Shown piece by piece: positions 1-5,355 of a stretch of 6,024 nt of DNA. Origin of the DNA: Clostridia bacterium (GTDB lineage Bacteria; Bacillota_A; Clostridia; Christensenellales; Aristaeellaceae); contig JAFXMP010000335.1 of NCBI GenBank assembly GCA_017530275.1, forward strand, positions 1-6,024. Reading direction: 5' to 3'. Below the pieces are notes generated by a model. That model did no database searches, had not been told where the DNA came from, and saw only the letters and a program-made list of their open reading frames with translations. Each line of letters opens with the position of its first letter. Position 1 is the first letter of the stretch. The position numbers were made by a program, and so were the translations under genes.

Positions 1-48
1 AACGAGGCGCTTGCGAGGCTCGCGGATATCCGTAAGAAGATCAGATAA
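1..48 (+). CDS. C-terminal end of an unidentified upstream gene
   Basis: Frame 1 is open from the first base to a TAA at 46-48 and reads NEALARLADIRKKIR, a basic helix-like tail. The rest of the gene lies outside the window. The stop is followed by a gap typical of a gene boundary, and the next gene has the same orientation, so the two could belong to one carbohydrate-use locus. Fifteen residues are too few to name a family; a sugar transporter, a regulator or another glycosidase would all fit. That this is coding at all is inferred from the clean stop just before an AT-rich intergenic stretch. Confidence 0.5.
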   Translation, partial: NEALARLADIRKKIR

Positions 49-75
49 ACATCAGCCGTATATCGCTGCTATAGG

Positions 76-107
76 TTAACATAATTATAAGCAGTAACGT
101 TATGTAA
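76..107 (+). promoter_or_regulatory. Candidate promoter/operator of the GH43 gene
   Basis: The gap between the upstream stop and the xylosidase is AT-rich in a GC-rich neighbourhood. TATAAG at 86-91 matches five of six bases of a -10 box, but no convincing -35 lies 16-18 bp upstream. ACATAA (79-84) and TTATGT (100-105) form a 6-bp inverted repeat with 15 bases between the arms. The perfect palindromes GTTAAC (75-80), ATAATTAT (81-88) and TAACGTTA (95-102) sit in the same stretch. This could bind a dimeric sugar-responsive regulator, but no regulator gene is visible and no good catabolite-repression (cre) site was found. Confidence 0.28.
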
Positions 108-149
108 GCCGTACAGCGCGACCATCCGTCACGAAAGAAGGACAGGCAT

Positions 150-1721
150 ATGAAAAAGGTAAGGAACCCGATTCCCGGCGGCTGGTGCTCTGACCCCAGC
201 ATCCTGCGGGTGGGGGAGGACTACTATATCGCGGCGTCTACCTTTGAGTGGATGCCGGGTGTGAGCATTTATCATTCCCGCGACATGATCCACTGGGTGC
301 GCTTGCCCGGCGCGCTGCAGGATGATGTGGCTGTCAGCATGGAGGGCATGGATCCCTCCTGCGGCATCTGGGCGCCTAATCTGACCTACTGCGATGGGCT
401 TTTTTATCTGGCGTATACGATCGTGTATACCAGCGCCCACCGCTATAAGGATACCCGCAATTTCCTGATCACGGCGGAGGATGTGCGCGGCCCCTGGTCC
501 AAGCCTGTCTTTCTGCACAGCATTGGCTTTGATCCCTCCATCTTCCATGAGGAGGACGGACGCAAGTATGTCGTGAGCCAGACAATGGAGCACAGGACAG
601 AGCTGAAACGTTTTCGCGGCGTGACAGTGCAGGAATATGACCCTGCCGCCCAAAGAGTGATCGGTAAGGCACATCTCGTGTTTGAGGGCACCGACAGGGG
701 CGTGACAGAAGGCCCAAACATTATGAAGAAAGATGGCTGGTACTACATTACAGCGGCGGAGGGCGGCACGGAGTTCGGCCATTGTGTCACGATGGCCCGC
801 TCCCGCAGCCTGTTCGGCCCTTACGAAGTCGATCCGCAGAATCCGATGCTCTCAAGCACAGGTACCGGCTGCGAACTGCAGCGCGCCGGGCACGGGCAGT
901 ATGTGAGTGATCTGCGGGGCAACTGGTATATGGCGCACCTGTGCTCCCGCCCGCTGGAGGGCAAATGGAGCATTCTGGGCAGAGAGGCGGCGATTCAGAA
1001 TATCGACTGGCCGGAGGGCAGCTGGCCTCGCATCAGGGGGGCGTCGTCCACCGCGACGCCAAAGCTGTGGTTCGAAGCGCCCGACGTCCCGGAGCATCCC
1101 TTTCCGGAAGTGCCGGAGCGTACGAACTTTTCCCAGGGGATTCCTGTCCAGTGGATGAGCCTGCGCCGCAGCTGGCCAAACTGCGGCATTGATCTTTCCG
1201 CCCGTGAGGGCTGGGTGCGGGTATACGGAGGGAATTCGCTGTGCTCCCACTATCGGCAGCATCTGCTTGCCCGCGCGGTATCTTCTCTGAAGTGCGAATG
1301 CGAAATGCATATGGAGTTTGAGGCGGAAACACCTTATCAGATGGCAGGACTGGTGTTCATCTATAACTGCGACAACTGGTATTATCTGTGCAAGACAGCG
1401 GGCGAGGAGGGGCAGCCTGTGCTGGCGATCTTCTCCTGCGACAATGGCGCGGCGCACAGTCACGGCGTATATCCGCTGCCGGAAGAATGTAAGACCATCA
1501 ACCTGTCAGCCCGGGTGGACGGCGGCGATCTTCACTTCTCCTATACGATCCCCGGTGGGGAAAAGCAGCCTGTCGGTCCGGTGCTGGATATGCGGAAACT
1601 GTCGGATGAATATGTGAACGGAAACGGATTTTCAGCGGCGATGGTTGGCTTTGGCTGCCAGGATTTGCGCGGCGATGATGCATATGCGGATGTGAAATGG
1701 TTTGACTATCATGACGCCTGA
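150..1721 (+). CDS. xynB: GH43 family beta-xylosidase
   Basis: This enzyme is predicted to release xylose from the non-reducing ends of xylo-oligosaccharides (inverting mechanism), probably in the cytoplasm, since no signal peptide is seen. Residues 1 to about 315 form the five-bladed GH43 propeller: SDPSI places the general base at D15, GFDPSIF the pKa-modulating D128, and VTEGPNI the general acid E187. GHGQYV carries H248, as expected for the active-site histidine. These positions coincide with those of the Geobacillus XynB3 type (D15, D128, E187), and 523 residues fits that group (about 535). Residues of about 325-520 form the concanavalin-like beta-sandwich C-terminal domain that closes the active site in these enzymes. 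The ATG is preceded by AAGAAGGA at 135-142, seven bases away. The gene appears complete. Mixed xylosidase/arabinofuranosidase activity is possible; the family call is firm, the exact substrate is inferred. Confidence 0.93.
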   Translation: MKKVRNPIPGGWCSDPSILRVGEDYYIAASTFEWMPGVSIYHSRDMIHWVRLPGALQDDVAVSMEGMDPSCGIWAPNLTYCDGLFYLAYTIVYTSAHRYKDTRNFLITAEDVRGPWSKPVFLHSIGFDPSIFHEEDGRKYVVSQTMEHRTELKRFRGVTVQEYDPAAQRVIGKAHLVFEGTDRGVTEGPNIMKKDGWYYITAAEGGTEFGHCVTMARSRSLFGPYEVDPQNPMLSSTGTGCELQRAGHGQYVSDLRGNWYMAHLCSRPLEGKWSILGREAAIQNIDWPEGSWPRIRGASSTATPKLWFEAPDVPEHPFPEVPERTNFSQGIPVQWMSLRRSWPNCGIDLSAREGWVRVYGGNSLCSHYRQHLLARAVSSLKCECEMHMEFEAETPYQMAGLVFIYNCDNWYYLCKTAGEEGQPVLAIFSCDNGAAHSHGVYPLPEECKTINLSARVDGGDLHFSYTIPGGEKQPVGPVLDMRKLSDEYVNGNGFSAAMVGFGCQDLRGDDAYADVKWFDYHDA

Positions 1722-1741
1722 TTTTCCATGCGGAATAGAGT

Positions 1742-1770
1742 AGAGGGAGGGCGCAAGCCCTCGCCCCTCT
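1742..1770 (+). terminator. Candidate terminator hairpin after the GH43 gene
   Basis: Twenty bases after the xylosidase stop, AGAGGG (1742-1747) pairs with CCCTCT (1765-1770), and AGGGC (1748-1752) with GCCCT (1757-1761), around a GCAA tetraloop with a 3-base CGC bulge. The stem is GC-rich and well placed, but only CATTGCACC follows instead of a U-tract. It may be a weak or Rho-assisted terminator, or simply an mRNA 3'-end stabiliser. Confidence 0.42.
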
Positions 1771-1839
1771 CATTGCACCGTATGTACCGGTCAGGTATAC
1801 GGCGCTACATCGCAACAAGAGTTCAAGTATTTCTCAGGT

Positions 1840-1885
1840 AATAAGCAAGAGGATCGACCAAACCGGGCCGATTCTCTTGCTTATT
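1840..1885. repeat. 17-bp near-perfect inverted repeat
   Basis: AATAAGCAAGAGGATCG (1840-1856) is matched by its inverse at 1869-1885 with a single G-T wobble. The loop is 12 bases (1857-1868) and contains the palindrome CCGG. No U-tract follows on either strand, so it is not a classical intrinsic terminator. It lies directly left of the transposase remnant, so it could be an insertion-sequence end, a recombination target, or the original regulatory hairpin of this gap. Confidence 0.6.
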
Positions 1886-1887
1886 GG

Positions 1888-1965
1888 GGATTCCTGATCG
1901 TGAAGCGGCAATTCGGATACTGTAAGACAGCATATCGCGGAATTGCCAAGAACATGAACCGATTC
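1888..1965 (+). pseudogene. IS5-type transposase C-terminal remnant
   Basis: Frame 1 is open from 1744 to a TAG at 2044-2046 without a good start codon. The stretch 1888-1965 reads GFLIVKRQFGYCKTAYRGIA followed by KNMNRF. The pattern V-K-R-Q-F-G-Y-x-K-x-x-Y-R-G-x-A-K-N is the conserved C-terminal block of IS5/IS1031-type DDE transposases, where the last catalytic glutamate lies just upstream. Similarity is lost after residue F at 1965, where the family would continue with a hydrophobic helix ending in an A-N-L-like motif. Only about 26 codons of a protein of more than 250 remain, so this is a dead fragment. The family call is from motif memory and is moderately sure. Confidence 0.55.
1907..1947. 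repeat. Long imperfect hairpin inside the transposase remnant
   Basis: GGCAATTC (1907-1914) pairs with GAATTGCC (1940-1947), GATA (1916-1919) with TATC (1933-1936), and CTGT (1920-1923) with ACAG (1927-1930) around an AAG loop. That gives 16 base pairs with one small internal loop and a CA bulge. It overlaps the IS5-type coding remnant, so it may be incidental. Confidence 0.4.
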
Positions 1966-2055
1966 ATCATCGGTCAGATGCAAGGTAGAACATCCATGCA
2001 CTTTGATTGTCCACGTTGCGGATTCGCTGTCTACAACCTAGGGTAGTTGCAAAAT

Positions 2056-2079
2056 CTTGTGTCCACTTTCCGGGGTACA
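2056..2079. mobile_element. IS3-type terminal inverted repeat (single end)
   Basis: Read on the - strand from 2079, the sequence is TGTACCCCGGAAAGTGGACA followed by CAAG. The TGTA start and the CCCC-x-x-AAAGTGGACA core resemble ends of IS3-family elements (IS150/IS51 type). Homology to aldo/keto reductase begins at 2082, so this end abuts the truncated gene exactly where an insertion breakpoint would be expected. No second end and no IS3 transposase are in the window, so most of the element has been deleted. The segment 1966-2055 between this end and the IS5-type remnant has no recognisable content. Confidence 0.45.
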
Positions 2080-2561
2080 GTTTAGTGCGTTCCATCGGCA
2101 TTTCCAACTTTGACACCATGGGTCTAACGCAGCAGGCCATCGATTTTGCGGAAATCAAGCCCCAGACAGTACAGGTAGAGGCACATCCATATTATCCCCA
2201 GACAGAGCTCAAAAAGCTACTGGCTCCCTACGGCATCGGCCTGATGGCCTGGTATCCGCTGGGCCACGGCGATAAGAGCCTGATCGAAGAACCTGTTTTC
2301 ACGGAGCTGGGTAAGAAATATGGCAAGACGTCTGCTCAGATTGTCCTGCGCTGGCATATTCAGAGCGGCAACGTGGTGATTCCCGGTTCTCGCAATCCGG
2401 CCCACATCCGGGATAACTTCGATATATTCGATTTTGCTCTGACTACGGATGAAATGGCGGCAATCGCAGCATTGGATAAGAACAAACGCTATTATAACGG
2501 CACCGCGGAACAAATCGCCGGTTATAAGATGTGGGCTCCGGACTTTGACGCGCAGGAATAA
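2080..2561 (+). pseudogene. Aldo/keto reductase, 5'-truncated remnant
   Basis: Recognisable sequence starts at 2082 (LVRSIGISNF) and runs 159 codons to TAA at 2559-2561; family members have about 280 residues. What remains is the C-terminal half of the TIM barrel: the G-I-S-N-F strand, the V-E-A-H-P-Y-Y-P-Q-x-E-L block, the Y-P-L-G loop, and the NADP(H)-binding segment V-V-I-P-G-S-R followed by H-I-x-x-N-F, then a standard tail. The catalytic Asp-Tyr-Lys-His tetrad lies in the lost N-terminal half, so a product could not be an active reductase. The frame stays open upstream to a TTG at 2007, but those 25 codons are insertion-sequence material, not reductase. A flavin reductase remnant follows after 22 bp, suggesting a former redox operon. 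The remaining reading frame has no internal stop, so the break looks fairly recent. Confidence 0.85.
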
Positions 2562-2583
2562 AGAAAAACAGTGAGGTAAGATT

Positions 2584-2790
2584 ATGAGCATTGGATTTGA
2601 AAGCAGGAAATCCGTCATCACCCCGGAAGGCGTATTCATCATCGGTACCTACGACGAAAACGGCACACCCAACGCGATGAACGCAGCTTGGGGCATGCAG
2701 AGCGACATGGGCGAAATCACCCTGATGCTGTCCAGGCACAAGACCACAGAAAACTTTGAAAAGACCGGTGCATTCACCGTAGCCTTAGCC
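2584..2790 (+). pseudogene. Flavin reductase-like (FMN-binding) protein, 3'-truncated remnant
   Basis: The ATG at 2584 has GAGG at 2573-2576, seven bases upstream. The 69 codons to 2790 match the N-terminus of flavin reductase-like/flavoredoxin proteins: V-I-T-P-E-G-V-F-I-I-G-T-Y-D, then N-A-M-N-A-A-W-G-M-Q and L-M-L-S-R-H-K-T-T-E-N-F, a segment that contacts FMN in this family, ending in G-A-F-T-V-A-L-A. Members have about 160-170 residues. After 2790 the frame runs 16 more codons of unrelated sequence (PSWLSRSH onward) to a stop at 2839-2841. That tail is the IS110 remnant read in the antisense direction. The gene was cut by that element or by a deletion extending from it. It keeps its translation signal, so a short non-functional peptide might still be made. 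Confidence 0.82.
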
Positions 2791-3047
2791 CCGTCTTGGC
2801 TGTCACGGAGCCATACGCATGCAGGTATTCCGGAAAGTTGATGCTGAACCAGCGATGCAGGCGATTCTTTGCCCGTGTCATGCTTTCGACGATTCCACAA
2901 CGTCTATTGAAACCATCTCTCAGATCAGCATACACACCTGACGGGCGATACGGCAGAAAGTATCTTCCTTTCGCTTCCGATATCGATCCCGATCACCATG
3001 GTCTCATTTGTGACTTGCGCAATCTTCTCGTTTGGGGTATTATTCAT
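2786..3047 (-). pseudogene. IS110-family transposase, internally deleted remnant
   Basis: On the - strand the ATG at 3047-3045 is preceded by AGGAGG (3061-3056) eight bases away. Translation begins MNNTPNEKIAQVTNETMVIG and continues I-D-I-G-S-E-R, the first strand of the RuvC-like DEDD domain with its first catalytic Asp (V-I-G-I-D). Around 2961-2970 the frame changes. The second segment, in another frame, reads L-P-Y-R-P-S-G-V-Y-A-D-L-R, then R-A-K-N-R-L-H-R-W-F-S-I-N-F-P-E-Y-L, which is the typical block after the DEDD domain in IS110 transposases. About 90-100 residues between the two, including the remaining acidic catalytic residues, are missing. Homology ends near 2786 at A-K-T-G-L, so the C-terminal Tnp domain with its catalytic serine is also absent. 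The element cannot transpose by itself. It lies opposite to the flavin reductase remnant and meets it at 2786-2790. Confidence 0.82.
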
Positions 3048-3170
3048 CTCGGGTACCTCCTGTTTTTTAGGTTCGCTAACTTTCGGCGTCAGCGTGCCTA
3101 TCTTACTACGGGGTACCTTCCTTTTCAATCGACCGCCTTCTCACCGGTCAGTTTGTATTATACAGGAAGC
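3048..3170 (-). mobile_element. IS110 left-end non-coding region with possible bridge-RNA remnant
   Basis: This is the leader between the IS110 start codon and the neighbouring terminator. A perfect TATAAT lies on the - strand at 3162-3157 without a good -35. In the studied IS110 member IS621, the promoter of the bridge RNA is completed only when the two ends join in the circle, with the -10 supplied by the left end, so a lone -10 here fits that picture. Downstream, GACCG/CGGTC (3131-3135 with 3145-3149) and CGCTAAC/GTCAGCG (3074-3080 with 3088-3094, one wobble) form two hairpins with 9- and 7-base loops. The left boundary near 3165-3170 is a guess. About 115 bases is short for a full bridge RNA (about 177 in IS621), so it may be partly deleted. 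Confidence 0.38.
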
Positions 3171-3178
3171 TTATGCCA

Positions 3179-3218
3179 ATCGCCATGCCGGACTCCCCGG
3201 CATGGCGATGACTTTTTT
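3179..3218 (+). terminator. Strong intrinsic terminator (+ strand)
   Basis: ATCGCCATGCCGG (3179-3191) pairs perfectly with CCGGCATGGCGAT (3197-3209), a 13-bp stem with the 5-base loop ACTCC. It is followed by GAC and a run of six T (3213-3218). The U-tract is only on the + strand; the - strand continues TGGCATAAGC. It therefore terminates + strand transcription, probably originally that of the reductase operon, between two convergent units. The signalling operon on the - strand ends 25 bp away and may use the same stem less efficiently. Confidence 0.8.
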
Positions 3219-3234
3219 CAATGAAATGATTTCT

Positions 3235-3453
3235 TCAGGAAATGCGCTTTTTTATCGTCAGGATATTGTATCCGTTCCGGTATTCATAGGTCATGGAATC
3301 CATGCTCTTTTTTACCATATAAATTCCCAGGCCCCCGATTTGCCTTTTCTCGGCCGGCAGGGTCGTATCGGGGTCGCTTTTTTCCAGCGGGTTATAGGGA
3401 ACGCCCTGATCGATGAAGGTAATGGCCACCGTCCGCGGGTCGTTTTCATCCGT
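3235..3453 (-). pseudogene. Detached C-terminal part of the RsbW-like ATPase domain
   Basis: Directly after the TAA at 3456-3454, the same reading frame continues for 72 codons (TDENDPRTVAITFIDQG onward) to TGA at 3237-3235. It carries the two ATP-binding boxes missing from the upstream product: the G1-type D-Q-G-V-P-Y-N-P-L and the G2-type G-G-L-G-I-Y-M-V-K-K, then a final Y-E-Y-x-x-G-x-N-I-L-T-I strand. These are standard for RsbW/SpoIIAB-like GHKL anti-sigma kinases. No frameshift is involved; a single base change would restore one continuous protein. A GTG at 3429-3427 could serve as start, but it has no obvious ribosome binding site and would make only 64 residues without an N-box. It is therefore best read as the cut-off end of the preceding gene. 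Confidence 0.8.
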
Positions 3454-5322
3454 TTAAACGCGGAGGGTGGTAGGGCCGACGTCGGGCTGATAGGCATAGC
3501 TGGCGATATTCACGAACAGTTCTTCCACCGCCACGTCGATTTGCATCTGCGCTTTCATGCCGCAGTTCATCTTTTCCAAAGATTCATCCACAAAGGCCAT
3601 TGCCTGGGGCAGGTTTTCCAGCCTGGCCTCCACCGTTATTTCACGCATATTCTTTTCTTTTCGCCCCGCGTAATGGAACCCCAGCATGGTAATGTCGTCG
3701 AACTGAGGCGCGTCGCCCACAAAGTCATCGATATCGCGCCGCACCGTTTTCAGCAAAACATCAGGGGAAGCGTCGGGCCTCCAGTTCAGGGCAGCCAGCA
3801 TGCGATCCGTCCCAAACAGCTCGTTGCGGCTGTTGGTGGCCTCCGGCACGCCATCGGTGTAAACGAACAGCGTATCGCCGGGATACAGCTCGAAGGGATG
3901 CTCCCGGAAGCGAACGCCCTCCAGGGCGGCCACTGCGGGAGAATGGCGGTATTCCACCAGTTCGTATTGGCCGCCTGCCCGCCGGAGCACAGGATGCTCG
4001 TGGCCCGCGTTGGCGGCCAGGCCCCGGCCGGTGGAAATCTCGATCACCGCCAGCCAGACCGTAACAAACAATTCGGCTTCGTTGCCCTCGCACAACTGCT
4101 CGTTCACGTTTTTTAAAATTTCCGCTGGGCTTTCTCCCAGCTGCGCCCGGTTCTTGATCAGAGTTTTAGCAATCACCATGAACAGGGCGGCGGGTACGCC
4201 TTTGCCCGAAACGTCCGCCATCACCAGGCAAAGGTGGTCGTCGTCCACCAGGAAAAAGTCGTAGAAGTCGCCGCCCACCTCCTTGGCGGGGTCCATGGTG
4301 GCATAGAGGTCAAACTCATGCCGATCCGGGAAGGGCGGGAAAATGCGGGGCAGCATATCCGCCTGAATCTGGGCGGCCACGTTCAGCTCTGCGCCGATGC
4401 GTTCCTTTTCGGCAGTGACCCGGGTCAGATTGTCCAGGTATTCCACAATGCGGGTTTGCAGCGTTTTGATTTCCCCGTACAGATCGCCGATTTCATCCTT
4501 GGAGTGGATGGGCAGATTGATCACGTTTTCTTTCGTGTAGCCATTTTCGCTTTCGGTAAAATCCACTGTGGCCCGGGCCAGCATGGACAGCGGTTTGGTG
4601 GCGATCCTGCGCATGATCAGGATGAAGCACAAGCTGAACACCGTCATCAGCGCGACGGCGAACACCACCATGTACATCAGGAACTGATAGCGTTCGTGCA
4701 TCACATCGTTCATGTCGATGTCCACGCCCAGGATGGCCCGGGACTGGCCCTGAGAATCCAGCACCGGTTCATAGGCGGAGCAGAGCCATCCGAATTCCGT
4801 GGTGGACACCGTGGGTTCGATGCGTATGTTGCTTTGATATTTACCAAACTCAACCGGGGAGATTTCAATGCTGCCAATGTAGAGCATATCCTCGTCGGGA
4901 TCAATCAAATTCACGCTCTGGCTGCCTTCCAGGGACTGGAGATAAACGAACTGAGCCCCCAGTTTTTCCTTGTACAGCGTCAGTATTTCGCTGATTTGCA
5001 CAAAGCGGTCATACAGCCCTTTGTCCTTCAGCCAGGAAACAATGGCCGCTTCATCCTCCGCTTCCACCGCGGCGCTGCGAATCTGCTGAAATTCATCGCT
5101 GCCGATTTCCTCCCGCAGCCGGCCCACGTAGTCCCCATCCATAAACGCAGCCACGGCGGCGGCAGCCTGGGAAGTGGTCTGTTTAAAGTAACGATCCACC
5201 CGCTCGCTGTTCACATAATAAGCAATCGTGGTCAGCCCTGCAGCCAGCACGAAGGTGATTGCCAAGATCAGCGCGTTTGTTTTTAACGCCAGCGAAACCC
5301 AGCCTCTTTTTTTTTCGTTCAT
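3454..5322 (-). CDS. Membrane sensor with HAMP and SpoIIE/RsbU phosphatase, fused to a truncated RsbW-like ATPase domain
   Basis: Predicted partner-switching regulator that dephosphorylates an anti-anti-sigma (STAS) protein in response to an extracytoplasmic signal. Domains of the 622-residue product: membrane helix about 13-37; extracytoplasmic Cache-like sensor 38-210; second helix 213-238; HAMP 239-293; coiled-coil linker to 322; PP2C/SpoIIE phosphatase about 325-550. Metal-binding Asp are present: D352 in E-V-G-G-D-F-Y-D, D370 in M-A-D-V-S-G-K-G, D490 in Y-T-D-G-V-P-E-A, and D542/D543 in F-D-D-I-T-M. From M559 a GHKL kinase domain begins; its N-box VEELFVN (N605) is present, but a TAA after residue 622 removes the ATP-binding G1 and G2 boxes. 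The ATG follows GGAGG (5338-5334) at 11 bases. It lies 33 bp after the MATE-fusion gene, probably in one operon. The phosphatase half looks functional; the kinase half does not. Confidence 0.9.
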   Translation of the reverse strand: MNEKKRGWVSLALKTNALILAITFVLAAGLTTIAYYVNSERVDRYFKQTTSQAAAAVAAFMDGDYVGRLREEIGSDEFQQIRSAAVEAEDEAAIVSWLKDKGLYDRFVQISEILTLYKEKLGAQFVYLQSLEGSQSVNLIDPDEDMLYIGSIEISPVEFGKYQSNIRIEPTVSTTEFGWLCSAYEPVLDSQGQSRAILGVDIDMNDVMHERYQFLMYMVVFAVALMTVFSLCFILIMRRIATKPLSMLARATVDFTESENGYTKENVINLPIHSKDEIGDLYGEIKTLQTRIVEYLDNLTRVTAEKERIGAELNVAAQIQADMLPRIFPPFPDRHEFDLYATMDPAKEVGGDFYDFFLVDDDHLCLVMADVSGKGVPAALFMVIAKTLIKNRAQLGESPAEILKNVNEQLCEGNEAELFVTVWLAVIEISTGRGLAANAGHEHPVLRRAGGQYELVEYRHSPAVAALEGVRFREHPFELYPGDTLFVYTDGVPEATNSRNELFGTDRMLAALNWRPDASPDVLLKTVRRDIDDFVGDAPQFDDITMLGFHYAGRKEKNMREITVEARLENLPQAMAFVDESLEKMNCGMKAQMQIDVAVEELFVNIASYAYQPDVGPTTLRV

Positions 5323-5355
5323 GTGTGTTTCAACCTCCCAATGCTTTGCCGCGGC

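Noticed and set aside
103..116. Possible catabolite-repression (cre) site upstream of the xylosidase
   Set aside because: TGTAAGCCGTACAG resembles the consensus at its start but misses the central CG spacing and the closing half.
129..782. A 217-codon open frame on the - strand opposite the xylosidase
   Set aside because: It overlaps a clearly real GH43 gene, has no recognisable domain, and is the usual antisense shadow in GC-rich coding sequence.
2007..2081. N-terminal extension of the aldo/keto reductase from a TTG start
   Set aside because: These 25 codons show no reductase similarity and include the IS3-type end, so they are read-in sequence and not part of the original gene.
3126..3128. 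Earlier start for the IS110 transposase on the - strand
   Set aside because: The ATG at 3047-3045 has an AGGAGG at ideal spacing and the normal family N-terminus; the 27-codon extension runs through the structured non-coding end.
3430..3456. Frameshift as the cause of the split in the phosphatase-ATPase gene
   Set aside because: Codon-by-codon reading shows the downstream part in exactly the same frame after TAA, so it is a nonsense codon and not an insertion or deletion.
2998..4116. A 372-codon + strand open frame and a second of 350 codons at 4234-5286
   Set aside because: Both lie antisense to the phosphatase gene, whose domains and catalytic residues are unambiguous. Their His/Gln/Gly-rich composition is typical of reverse-strand shadows, and the first also spans the terminator.
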